Origin: Trema orientale
Taxonomy: Eukaryota > Streptophyta > Magnoliopsida > Rosales > Cannabaceae
Assembly: GCA_002914845.1 (NCBI GenBank)
Contig: JXTC01000170.1
Coordinates: forward strand, 236,589 to 300,588
Reading direction: 5' to 3'
DNA length: 64,000 bases
This document shows, piece by piece, positions 10,703 to 22,085 of the stretch. The notes beneath the pieces were generated by a model that was given only the letters and a program-made list of their open reading frames with translations, made no database searches and was not told where the DNA came from. The first letter of the stretch is position 1. Every line of letters begins with the position of its first letter. A program made the translations under genes and the position numbers.

Positions 10703-13700
10703 ATGAAGCGCAAGCGTGGACACAAGAAAGGAAAGTCTAAAGGAGCCTCTGCCTCTGCCTCTGCTGTGAGTGCCAAGGAGGCAGTTTCAAGTGCGGCTGT
10801 TGTTGTCAATGTGGAGAATGATTCTGGCTTGGTTGAGTTGGATAATGATAATAACAGTGACAATAATAAAGATGACTCTGGAATGGAGATTGATACGCCA
10901 TCTTCAACTGGCACCGATCAGCCTCAAAATATAGCTAATGTTAATCCCGACGGCTCAATCGGTAAAGGGGTTGGGAAACCGCTTGGGCGTGTTAAGGTGA
11001 AGTTAAGAACTCCAAAAATAATGGAGTCCCAACTCACGTCTTCTGATGCTCCAACACAGAGTGATACAGATAAGAGTAGCCAGCAAATGGGTTTGGAAAA
11101 ACAAGGTGTGGTTACAGATAAAATGGAAGATAGTGCCAATTCTTTGCCTGAAGCTCAAATGAGTGCACCTGGGAATTTATCCAAGAAAGCTGGGAGCATA
11201 AAGATTAAGTCATCTAAGGCTCTTGGGTCAAGTATTAGCCATACTAAAAACGATTCTGTACCTCCGACAAGAGATGTGAGTCCACACCGAAAGGAACAGA
11301 AGACGCCGGTTCAGGATCCTCGATTTAATAAGCAAGAACTAGATACTTGCCTGATGGTTTGTAGAAATCTTGATCGGATATTCTCCTGAATTTGTCGTAT
11401 TATGTAGATTTTTTCTTTTTGGTTTTATTATGGGTTTTGGTTGTATTCTTGCCTAATGCTAATTTATTTGTGTTTGGCTGCATATATTGCTTGTGCAGGT
11501 GATAAAGAAGGTAATGAAAATGGATGCAGCTGAACCCTTCAATGTCCCTGTAAATCCTGTTGCTCTTGGAATCCCTGTAAGTATAAGTCTACTACATCCC
11601 TATGCGTATGTATTTTCTACTGGTGGAAAACAAATATTATTATGTCGGAGTCAGAACTACTTTCTTTTTTTTATTTTCTAGTTGTTTGGAAGTGAAATCA
11701 TGTATTTGTTCTCATTGATATTGGGTTTCTGTTTGAGACCAGGATTACTTTGATGTGATAGACACACCAATGGATTTTGGAACAATATGTAGCAATCTCG
11801 AAAGTGGTACTAAGTATTCAAGTTCCGAGGATGTATTTAAAGATGTACAGTACATTTGGGACAACTGTTCCAAGTATAACAATAAGGGTGATTACATTTT
11901 GGATCTTTTGAGACGGGTGAAGAAGAATTTTACGAAGTATTGGACAGCAGCTGGGTTGTATAGCGGACAACCAAGAGGAACTGATGGTGAGGATTTCATG
12001 TTTATGCCTCTCCCCTGTTGATGCATTCTTTCTTAACTAAGCTACGCAGGGGTAGTTCTTTGTGTTTAAGCATATAGTAGACCAGCTTCTTCTTTTTGAT
12101 TAGACGTAGACCAGCTTGTTCTTGTTTTCCATATTGTTCATCTGATGATCGTACTCTTTTTAGCATATTACGTCAAGTCAACCCAATTTTTCTTTTTCTT
12201 CATATTAGGGCCTGAGGGCATTCAAGAGAAGGTTGCACTATCAGGTCAGGGGAATTTACCTGCGAAAGGTGGTCAATCCAAAAAGGCAAAAAAGGGTCAC
12301 GGGTATGTTCAGTTACTGTTTATGAATTTGTTCTTCATACTTGTCAATCATATTTTTAATTGCTGCTTCTCTTTCTCACTCGCTTCTCTCTCAACTTTTT
12401 TAAGCAAAGTTTTATAGCCAATTCTAAAATTTAGATTTCTGATATGTTGTTGCTGTTGTCTGACTACCTACCTTTTGTTGGACCTAAAACTTGTAAATAA
12501 GACACCTTGAGCGCAACCATTATGTTGACCTTGCTATGCACTTCATTTAAAAGTATAACGTTTATAATTCTAGGACTGTCAATGTCATGTGCTCTATGAT
12601 TGAATGTTTATAACTCAGGAAGATGTCAAGACACAGGCACCTAGCCAAATCCTCTTGCCTAGATTTTTCTTAGTCCACATACATATTTATTCAACATCTC
12701 TCTTTTTCACGGACATCGTGTTGAAATCTTTCAATGTTCTTCCTGACAGAATTTGTTCTGGAGATGTATTTCTATGCTATGTTTTTGGCAGAAATAGTTG
12801 TTCCTATTTTTGTGTTTTCCTCTTCTGCAGAAGGCGTCATAAAGCCGATTGTTTATGTGCTATATGTGTTCTAAAGCGTCGTAGAAGGGAACGTGAGGAG
12901 AATGATCGAATTGCAAAAGCCCAGATTGTAGACGCTGACAATAATCCTCCTCAAGAGTTGAAGCGAGAGGTATCCCTGAAGTTTTTGGCTTGATAGCTGC
13001 TTTCTGCTTTTGATTCTTATTTTTCATTTTGTATTTTTGCATGGAAAAAGCGGCATGGCCAATTGAGTGGCAGATACAAGTAGTCCTGCAATTCTCACAC
13101 CTTTATTTGTCTTACTTATGGAAAGAAGATTAGAAGCTTTTGATATCTAATTTATTAGTTTCATTTTTGTTTCCTCTAAATCTTTTATTTTCTTTTTACT
13201 TTTTTCTTGTTTTTTCGGTTATTGCTTTATTTAACTCTCTCTCTCTCTCTCTGTGTCTCTCTCTCTCTCTCTAAAGGAATCTTCGCCTGCAGAAAGCCCT
13301 TCTGGTGATAATACATCGTCAGATATGGATGAATCATCGGTAGATCCAAATGCAATTGCTCAAGTGGAAGAAAGGAAAGAAGCGAAAATGGAGGAATCTA
13401 AGCAGCACTGCCAGCCTTTGGCAGAGAAGGAAGAGGAGGAAGAGGATGACGAGGAGGAGGTGGAGGGGAATGACGAGGATGGAGAAAATGATGTTGACAT
13501 GAAAAATGAAGACAATATTTTGACCCCAGAGCAGTTTGACAAATCAAATGAGGATGCTAATAATCAATCTCAACAAGCAATAGCAGAGGAGTCAGATGAC
13601 AGAATCCAATTTGATACTCAAAAAGAAGACACAACAACGCAGCAGAAGGAAGGAACTGAAGCTGTTGAAAAAGAGAAACACAAGGTATTTATGTCGTTTT

Positions 13701-14227
13701 TATTCCGTCCATCAAGCATAAGACATGCATGCATATACATGAATCAGACATGGTACTGCACACTTGGACTCATTATGTTTGTGCATCTCGGTGCTGAAGA
13801 AAAAGCGTGAAAATTTTATGCTACCAACTGGATAAATCTTAAACAATGGTTTTTGTATTTGTAATTTTTTTTTTCAATCTTTTGTTTTACCTAAAACAAA
13901 ATAGACAACATAGGAAGAAAGGAATCAGTTGATGCCCCCTACCAAAGCTCATACTGCAAAATGCAAGTACTGCAATGTTTTATGTTTTCATTGGACGTGT
14001 TTGAGACTTGATGGTATTTTTTGTTACAGGGGACAGAAGAAACACATCCAAAAGTTAAAGCTAAGCCGATTAAGCTTTTTGAGAATCCCATGCTCCTGGA
14101 TTTATGTGGAATACTATTCCCTAACAGTGCAAACTCCATCTGGAGTGGACCACATTCTCTAGTTCACCGGCAGAGTACTTCTCGTGCTAGGGCTATTCAT
14201 TCAGCTATTGATACGCTCATGAAGTAG
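10703..14227 (+). CDS. Bromodomain protein with Cys-rich basic motif
   Basis: Seven exons: 10703-11356, 11499-11576, 11743-11986, 12209-12302, 12831-12969, 13277-13684, 14030-14227; 604 residues. All phases close. The ATG at 10703 is the first in frame and starts a Lys/Arg-rich nuclear-type N-terminus. Residues ~215-325 (exons 1-3) form one bromodomain: NPVALGIPDYFDVIDTPMDF is the ZA-loop/PMDF core, and Asn in the CSKYNNKGD segment is the acetyl-lysine contact. Residues ~357-385 hold RRHKADCLCAICVLKRRRRE, with Cys 364, 366 and 369 and His 360 followed by a basic run. Exon 6 encodes a long Glu/Asp-rich stretch; exon 7 encodes a conserved-looking tail (LFENPMLLDLCGILFP). Expected role: reading acetylated histones as part of a chromatin complex. 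I recall plant proteins with the same ADCxCAIC motif but cannot fix the orthologue. Confidence 0.92.
13234..13272 (+). repeat. (CT)n microsatellite forming the 3' splice tract of exon 6
   Basis: CT repeat interrupted once by GTGT, immediately before the acceptor TAAAG at 13272-13276. It is the only long pyrimidine tract in front of exon 6. Confidence 0.85.
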
Positions 14228-16070
14228 GTGAATCATTAAAATGGTTAGAGATGACTACTCTTGGCAACATTCCTGGTGAAGCTTTGAGTTAAGCTAACAC
14301 ATTACTAATTTTTTTTCTTTCGCTGTAGTTTAGTTGTTTCTCAGTAGCCTGTACTAGGGAAAAGAGGATATTAGTAATACTAATTATTATGATCTTGAGG
14401 TTGGTTTGTGGTGTTCAAGTAAATCTAGTGTGCATGCATTGTTCAAATTCATGTCTGCGATTTGAACGATGACAACCAGCCTTGTGTGTTGAGCTGCATG
14501 GAGCTCATTTCGGACGGAGATATTTATTGGACTGTAGTTTTAGTTAGTTCTTCGGGGTGAGAGATTCAGCTTCTAGAAATAGTCAAAATGTGTAACCTCT
14601 GTGATGGATGAATGACAATTACAAATTTACAATACCTGTACAAATATGTGACATCATTTTCCTCCCCTTTTCTTTCTGATAATTTTGGCTGAAGCGTATT
14701 TCTTATCCCGACTTCGAGTATATATGTATTTAAGTTTGATTCGATATTCTAAATTTTGATATTTGACCTCTCTCTTCTAAAATAGGTATATTCCTAATTG
14801 AAAATATTAATCTTTATTGCGGCATAATTTCTTCCCAACATGGATATGGCCTGTCATCATGAAGATACTTAAAAAAATAAAATCGTAGTAATAACACAAT
14901 TAGGAAACAGAAACGATGCAATTTTTATAATTTATACATGATTTTCTTTTGGGGGAAACATAATTTATACATGTATGGTTGTATGCTCCTATAAAACATA
15001 TTTATTCGATATATATATATTTTTTGATACTGGGATAGGGGGTTGAACTTTAGACTTCAATATTGACGGTAAGCGTGGTTACCAATATAATGGGGCTAAA
15101 TCTACGACCACATTTATTTTGATATTTTTTTTCATATAGAAAAGGTTAAAAAACCAAAAAACAAAGAAGCCTTCAGTAATTTGATCTTAAAGCCATTTTA
15201 TTTGCTTTCAATTTTAGATTGATTATAATATTTCTGTCAAAAGATTGCATCAAAGTTAAGACAAATAATTTTTCCATAAATTAATGAAGATTCTTTTTCC
15301 ATCCTCTTCGTGACACACAAGGGAACTAAGAAAGTATTGAAGAATTTTCCCTTTTAAGAGAAAATTTCCAATTTCTCAAACCGTGTTTCCAATCTCCAAT
15401 TTGTGCAAACCACCATCTAAATTATCTTCTACAAATTATTTGGACTGATTTATGCTTATAATGTTTGTAAGAATGTTATATCTTCCTTAACTAACTTTTT
15501 AGTTGTTTCTTAGATTTGAGTTTTAAGGTTTGAGTTTCAACTTTCAAGAAATATTCAAAATGCGTAACCTCTGTGATGTACGAATGATTGTTTCCTCGTG
15601 TGTCTCTTTTTAACTTGCCGATGGGAATGTGTGTTCTACACTGAACAATGGTTTGTATAGACCTGAGTTGAATCAGTCTGACGAGAGAAAAAAAAACACA
15701 TGAAAGAATGTGTATTTATCTTGAGTCGATTATTTGCGTTTTGTTAATTTATTCACCAAAGAAAAGTAAAGAGAGAACAAAATTCTTTGAGGCACGACAA
15801 ATTACATTGAAAACGTTTAACGTCATCATTTTGAGACAAGAAAGAACTTTGGTTCACAAATAACCTCGGTGATTGCTCACGAGCTCAGACCGTTACATTT
15901 TTGTTCAACGAGTCAAACCAACTGAGAGGCAAGGATTATTGCAACCAACAAAAAATCAATAATGTTCAAGATGCCGACTACTGGAAAATGTAGGAGAAAA
16001 ATGTTGCTCAAGAAAAGAAGATATAATCTTTGACATGTAGGAAGAAGCTTCAATTTCTTCCCAAGTAATC
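14228..16070. other. Convergent intergenic region, bromodomain and pseudouridine synthase 3' ends
   Basis: Holds both 3' UTRs. A ~42-bp block around GTAACCTCTGTGATG at 14575-14616 recurs, about 85-90% alike, at 15546-15587 in the same orientation. Otherwise AT-rich with no coding seen. Confidence 0.5.
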
Positions 16071-18839
16071 TTATGGCAGGTCATATTTCACATGTCCAAG
16101 GTATAGACCACATGACGGCGCCATTGGACTGGCAGCTGTTACAGTCTTTGCGTTCAGGATCCTTTCAACTGAGCAATCCATTATATTTTTTTGGGGGCGG
16201 TAAAGAAAAGAAAAAAGTTAGTCCAAATAAATGGCAGAAAAAAATAGTGCCAAAGGAGAGGGAGCATACCATCAGATATTGATAAATCTCCAGTGCCAAC
16301 TGCTTTGAGTACACCAACAAGCAGTCTAACCTGAGTATCCATGTATTTGCAATTAGTTTTGCAATAGAGCACATGCATTTGCAATATAATCCCTTGATAA
16401 CAATAATTTACAAGGAACAGTAACAAGCAGAATACCAACCTGGTGATAAAGAAAAGAGCGTGCACGAGCAGTTACCACAAGGCAACGGTGTTTTCTCCTC
16501 ATGCCAAAGCCTAGACTACTTTCAGTATGGAAGCATTGAGAATCCTCGTGAGTCAAACTATTTTGATTCCTCTCCAATATTGAAGGGAAATAAGGAGTAG
16601 GTGCGACCTCAGAAACATTTAGTTCATCTAATGTTCGCACAGGCGATTTCGCCTGTAAACAAAAAATGATTCTACAACAAATTACATGGAGAGTGGGGTG
16701 AAAGAAAACAATGGCATAAAGGATAAAAAAAATGAAACTGATTAGACATACTCATGCTAAAAAGTGAATTAAACACAACTTTCTTTATAAAAAGCACCAA
16801 GAAATAACCTGACAACCAGCTGCCCGGAAAGAACTAAAATCATGATGACCAACAAGAACTTTGCAAGCTTCCTGCAGGACAATAAAAAACATATTTATAT
16901 GGACAGAATACTGTTACTAGACACATTTGTGGGAAAATATCAATATGTCAACCTGCATAGCAGGAAGATCTAGCTCCTCAGGTACATGCCAAGCACGGTC
17001 TTTCTCAAAAGTTGATAAAGGCTCTGGCCCAGACAACAAGCGATAGAAGTACCTGAAAGGCACTTTTTAGTGGAAAAAAGGAACATTTTCTAAATGTCAC
17101 TGTGGCCCTTACATATATGTAATGAAGGTTTTGATATGCAAGTACCTACGTTCGCTCTTGAGCTTTAAATCTAGCATGAAAATCAAGTGGAACGGTGCGG
17201 ACATCAGTCACCATTACATCACCTTCATTCTTCTGAAGATCAAAACACAATAAGTCAGAACTTCATTAGTGCTAAGTAAAGTGGTTAGGACATGCGTGGG
17301 CCCAAGTCTAAACAAACACCTCAAGCAAAATAAATTACATTAAAAAGAAAAACAAAAAAAAAATCAAAACAAGGATCAGGCATCCAGTTGGTAATGGTTT
17401 AAGTACACCGAACTTGTGTTTTAAGAAGAAAAGAAAATAGTAATCCTTGTCTTGTAATATGGGAAGTAAAGCATCTAACTAGCATAAACCTTCATCTAAA
17501 GTTAGATACTCATGCCAACTCAACATAGTGAGAAGATTAGGCACAAAACGGTGAATTTGCAGCAAGTCATTTGGTTGCCCATTTAATCCAATTCATCAGA
17601 GTCGTTTAGAATTAGTTAAGGCCATGTCAGTAATAACAGGACTATCAGTTATAGGTATGGTAAGAGACTGCACCTGTAAGAAATGGTTCACAGCTCTTTT
17701 GACCACAGCAGGTTCATGAGGCGGTAACTGCACTTCGACAAAACTGAAGTTAGAAATGGTCATAAGGTAGAAGACCAGCATGAGTTGGTCGTCTGGGGGT
17801 GTGTTAAAGAGAGAGCCTTAGTTCCCACTTTTTGTCATGTGCACAACTTAAAAAGTAGTAATCCGTAGCAAAGACGCCCTCAGCCGCTATCAAGAGTTGA
17901 AAAAGAGATAACTAAATCAAATCTACTTAAAAAGAAAAAGTTAACAGTATCTGTGTGTGGCATACCACTTCACCAGGCTTCCTTTTGCTTATGCGTTCTA
18001 CGTCTACATGACAAACATTTGATAAGGCATGCACTCCTGCATCCTGCAAATAGTAAATGAATCGTAGAGTAACCATATAGGAAAAGTTAAAAAGGAGTAG
18101 CTATATTTTGTTTTTAAGTCACCGAATGAGAGGGAGAGAGACTTACAGTTCGACTTGAGCAGAAAATTGAAACTGGCTGGCCAACAAATTTATGAAAAGC
18201 CTCCTAAGGAAACCGTCAAACCCACCCAAATTAACCCACCAGCAGCTATATGATATGAAGGTTGAGTATAGAACTTAAAGCCATTAAATTTTTCAGTTTG
18301 AGTAAAAGATATTACTTCATGCAGTCGCAGTCAGTTTACTTGTATTCTTATTCAACTGAAATATGCCGTAAATTCTAGTCGGTGACAATTGAGCAGCAGA
18401 GAACATACCCCATTTAATTTCCAAATATTGTTTTTATTTCAAAACATAAATTCTATGGAAGACAACCCAATTGAGGGGTACCCCCAAAGGAGATATCTTT
18501 CTCAACTATATCAATATGATTTCAATTCAATTCAGCAGTATCTACTGTTCAATCAATTCAAATAAAGATGGAAAATTTGAATAAAGCGACCTGGAGAACG
18601 CCAACCACGGTGCGGCAATTTAGCTGTTGCTGAGACCCAGAGAAGCGAGTTCCAATATACTCAATTGCCACCAGATACCGTTGAATTCCATTTCTAGGGT
18701 TTTGGCTCATACCACAGTAGTCTTCTTCTTCTTCTTCGCCTCTGTGATTTTCGCTGGTCTTAGCGACCTTTGAAGGTCTTTCTGGAGATTCGACTGTATC
18801 TGTATCCGTGTCTAGTGCGTGTTTTGAATCTTCACTCAT
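16071..18839 (-). CDS. TruA-family tRNA pseudouridine synthase
   Basis: Ten exons (gene order): 18591-18839, 18147-18203, 17966-18043, 17674-17727, 17150-17232, 16953-17052, 16809-16871, 16440-16652, 16270-16330, 16071-16168; 351 residues, stop at 16071-16073. The enzyme converts uridine to pseudouridine in the anticodon region of tRNAs. The N-terminal ~50 residues are acidic and probably disordered, then the fold begins with YLVAIEYIGTRFSGSQ. The catalytic aspartate is residue 103 in CSSRTDAGVHALSN, split exactly across the exon 2/3 border. Further family motifs are FHARFKAQERTYFYR (joined across exons 5/6), GHHDFSSF, FLYHQVRLLVG and the C-terminal SPMAPSCGLYL. The exon 5 donor must be AAC|GTAGGT, because the GTACTT four bases on would put a stop in frame. 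No transit peptide is evident, so cytosol or nucleus is likely; family membership is firm, tRNA position is not. Confidence 0.94.
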
Positions 18840-19291
18840 TGCTGTGATTTTCTCCCACTTTCTCGGGCCCCAAACAGCCCAATCAGGAGTTTTCAGGTTT
18901 AGAAAGGATCACGGAGCAAAGGGAAGGGACGGGGCTTAAGGGTTTTAGGTGTCTTTGCGGTTTGCGGCTCACTGGCTCAGGGTGTTCTTCTACATGTCGT
19001 TTCCTTCGAAGCTGTCGTTCAAATAGAAACGATATGTCGTTTTTTTTCCAAACCCATATATGAACCAATGACCATTTTTCATGCAAAAGAGTAGATATAT
19101 TACTATCTAGCTAAAATATTCTAATTTCGATATGTATATTATTTAATATGCTTAGTTCATCAACAATATGAACAAAAATTTAGTTCATCAACAATATGAA
19201 CAAATATTTACTATTAAAAAAAAAAACAAAGAGAGGTAAAACATGGCAGCACTTTCTTTTCTTTGTGATATAAAGAAACAAAAAAATAATA
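18840..19291. promoter_or_regulatory. Upstream region of the pseudouridine synthase gene
   Basis: Within 130-210 bp upstream of the start codon lie ATGTCGTTT (18994-19002), CTGTCGTT (19012-19019) and a quasi-palindrome AAACGATATGTCGTTTT (19027-19043). A 28-bp direct repeat (TTTAGTTCATCAACAATATGAACAAA type) sits near 19150-19205. Promoter role is inferred from position. Confidence 0.35.
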
Positions 19292-19660
19292 AGGATATCT
19301 GCAAAAAAAATTACCCTGAAGTTTGGGTGTTCTGCAATTTAAATCCTAAAGTTTGGAATCTGCAAAATAATACCCTGAGATTAAGAATTTCTGAAAATTA
19401 ATACCCTCGACAGATTTTTTGACGAATTTTAGGAACAAAAAAAATAATAATACCCTCCACTAAAACTAGATTAATCCATATTATTCATCTTAATTTTGAG
19501 GATATTATTGTATTTTATCAGTTAAAATTATTCAAAAAGTCAACTCAAGGTATTAATTTTCAGAAATTCGTAATCTCAGGGTATTATTTTGCAGAGTCTA
19601 AACTTACGAGTTTAAATTGTAGAACACCAAAACTTCAGGGTATTTTTTTGCAGTTATCCC
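19292..19660. mobile_element. 369-bp Mutator-type MITE, copy 1
   Basis: Ends AGGATATCTGC and GCAGTTATCCC, flanked by a perfect 9-bp duplication AAAATAATA (19283-19291 and 19661-19669). The terminal inverted repeats are long (over 100 bp): the left arm reads TACCCTGAAGTTTGGGTGTTCTGCAATTTAAA and on to a TGAAAATTAATACC motif, and the right arm is its diverged reverse complement. A 9-bp duplication with long inverted repeats is the Mutator signature. No coding. Copy 2 is at 44130-44498. Confidence 0.85.
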
Positions 19661-20241
19661 AAAATAATATTACTAAAAGTTAGAATGTAATTCAATTATT
19701 TAATAGTTTTTCTCAACTTCCTATCTTGCTAGATGATGCTAGTTGACGAAGTCACGGGAGCAGGATTATAAAATTGGTGATACATTTTAAAATATGTCAA
19801 TCTAACGGTTTATATTTCAACAAAACTAAAGTTAGATAAAATTAGGGGCGTTCATGGCTAGTTTGGTCAGTCTTAACTCCCTACATATAGACCTAATTGT
19901 GCATGCAGTTTGAAAAGGTCATCAAACCATGTGGTCTGAAATGGCCAACTAAAGCCAATCAGACTGCACCCACATTATGCGGTGCGGTTTGGACATTTTT
20001 TGCGATTTGGAATATTGTGCAAGTTTGAGAGAGATCGAGCTGTCACGAGTAGCCTAAGACCAAAAGAGAAACACGAGCTCCAATGTGCCAATGGGTGAGG
20101 GTGAGAGGCTAGAGTGAGAGGGAAAAGGTGAGCTAGAGAGATATGGGGTGTCAACCTCACGTCTTCCTCAATGATGGTCTGAGTGAGAATGAAAGAGATG
20201 GGAGCATGTGAGATAGAGTGAGAGTGATAAACAGCTGGAGA

Positions 20242-20656
20242 CTAAGTAAGAAGTGAAACCCTATAGGCCTTGACTAAATGAGTAAATAGGCCATATTGAG
20301 TGATAAGGGTGAGACACATAATATATGTAGGGATAGACTGTAAGACCGCTTTCATAATGATTTCTCGTCGTCCTGTAGAATATAATTCCCTCCACCAGTT
20401 TTGGACTCTCTTTCTGATTCTCTCAATAATATGATCAAATGTTCGGCCCGACAACAATTAGAAGACCAAGATAGCAATCATGAGACTAAACACTTGGGAG
20501 GTCAAATCCTCATTTGGACTTGGAGTAATTGCAGATTTTTCAAAATTGATTTTCTGGCCTGACGCCGCTTCATACCAAGAAAAAATCCTACGAAGAGCTT
20601 TAGCATCGTGGCTGGTAGCTTAAGTGAAAACTAAACTATTATCAACAAAAAACAGA
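20242..20656 (-). pseudogene. LINE reverse transcriptase fragment, downstream half
   Basis: On the minus strand the active-site box reads FVDNSLVF (family FADDSLLF), followed after a stop by a SWYEAASGQKINFEKSA segment and GRTFDHIIERIRKRVQNWW and an AVLQSIPTYIM segment, all in the order of plant L1-type reverse transcriptases. One catalytic aspartate is Asn and several stops occur, so it is dead. Its upstream half continues at 21869-22085; the two were parted by the insertion at 20657-21868. Confidence 0.8.
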
Positions 20657-21868
20657 GGGAAAAAGATACCTAATACTATCTTTTGATAAATAATACCAAG
20701 AATACTATGTCCAAAATTTTACTTATTTTTGTACTACCTTTTTTTAGAAAAATAACAAATTCTTACTAAGAAAGACTAAATAACATCTTAGAATTTCTAT
20801 TTTTTCTTGTTTCTTTTTGCTACTAGTTTACTTGTAGCTGATCACTCTTAAAACTAATTACTACTTTATTTTTAAAAATTATAAACTAATTGATTTTTAG
20901 AAACTAGAAACCAAATTGGTTACTAAAACCAACAATTATATTGGTTTTCATCATAAATATCATAATTATTTAGTTAATAAAAACTGAAAACTAAATTAGT
21001 TTCTATCATAAACAGTAGAACTATTTGGTTAATTTAATTATTGATTACTAGAAACCAATTTGGTTATTGGAAACTAGTTGCCAGAATCCAAAATTTTATA
21101 TATTTCTGTTGCTTTTACTTCAAAAATATAATTATTTAATTTGAGAACTTGATCATATTCTTCAGCGTCCTTGTTCAATGCCTCACCAAATTCTTGCTAC
21201 AGGGCATTCTTCAAAAAGCAAATCACAATAGCTTTTAGGAAACTTTCATTGTTTCCTGTGATTTGAAAAAGAAACCATAATAGTTTCTAGGAAATTTTTG
21301 TGGTTTCCTGTAATTTACTTAGTTACAGGGTAATCTGCTAAAAGGAAACCACGATAGTTTTTTGTGATTTATTTAGCTACAGGACATTCTACAAAAAAGA
21401 AACCGTAATGGTTTCTCGAAAATATTCATGGTTTCATGTGATTTACTTACATACAGGATATTCAGAAACCATGATGGTTTCCTATGATTTATTTAGTTAT
21501 AGGACATTCTACAAAAAAGAAACCACAATGATTTCCCGGAAATGTTCATGGTTTCATGTGATTTACTTACGTACAAGATATTCGGCTAAAGGAAACCAAA
21601 ATGGTTTCCAGGAAACCTTTGCGGTTTCCTGTGATTTACTTACTTACAGAACATTCCGCTAATAGGAAACCAAATTGGTTTCCAAGAAACCACGAAAGTT
21701 TCTTGTAAAAAAAAAAAGATGACTTATTTACTAAAATGTCACCGCGTTTTCTAACTTTCAAAGTATTTAGAAAAATGCCATAAAAATGACGTACGAATTT
21801 TTATTATTTTTGAAAAGTCATAAATTTGGTATTATTTTTTGAAAAATAGGTATAAGTGTCCAAAACCC
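20657..21868. mobile_element. 1212-bp non-autonomous Mutator-like element inside a LINE
   Basis: Begins GGGAAAAAGATACCTA and ends with the reverse complement of GGGTTTTGGACACTTATACCTA. A perfect 9-bp duplication AAAAACAGA flanks it (20648-20656 and 21869-21877). Beyond the tips both ends share ATAATACCAA and TATG blocks in inverted orientation, so the inverted repeats are diverged but at least ~50 bp. Removing the element and one duplication rejoins the LINE reading from ISYLF to FVDNSLVF. No coding capacity; the interior carries palindromic AAACCAATTTGGTTT-like motifs and a minisatellite (21190-21710). GGG..CCC tips and the 9-bp duplication match the two 369-bp elements, but the inner sequence differs. 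Confidence 0.8.
21190..21710. repeat. Minisatellite with palindromic GGAAACCA..TGGTTTCC units
   Basis: At least six units of about 50-74 bp. Each has a phrase like GTGATTTACTTACxTACAGGACATTC followed by AAAGAAACCxxAATGGTTTC. Phrase starts are near 21312, 21367, 21440, 21488, 21562 and 21636. Each unit can fold on its own, because AAACC and GGTTT lie a few bases apart. Confidence 0.8.
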
Positions 21869-22085
21869 AAAAACAGATAGCTAATCCAGGTATTATCTCT
21901 CGCACACCAAAAACCCATAAGGTCTTCTGAATTCTCAGCTTTGTTAATCAGAAAGGAGAAGGCCTCAGCACATAAGAGGAAACGATACAAAATAGTGGGC
22001 AGCCTTGACGGAGCCCCCAGGATGGTAATATCTGACCTTCGGCCTTCCCATTTAGTCCAACCGAAAAGGATGCCGAAGAAACACA
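21869..22085 (-). pseudogene. LINE reverse transcriptase fragment, upstream half
   Basis: Minus strand: GLRQG in one frame, then RFLLCAEAFSFLINKAE and a CARDNTWISYLF segment in the next, matching the region just before the FADD box of plant LINE reverse transcriptases. A frameshift lies near 22010-22020. The sequence resumes at 20656 after the inserted element. Confidence 0.75.

Noticed and set aside
13360..13542. Ser-rich frame on the minus strand
   Set aside because: Antisense of the Glu/Asp-rich exon 6 of the bromodomain gene.
19854..20030. Possible hAT-type end (TTAGGGGCGTTCATGG and GGTGCGGTTTGGAC blocks)
   Set aside because: Resembles common plant hAT remnants, but I found no partner end or 8-bp duplication.
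21408..21662. 84-codon frame with repeated SRKxSWFHVIYL phrases
   Set aside because: Translation of the minisatellite; the repeat stays open by chance and has no start context or homologue I know.
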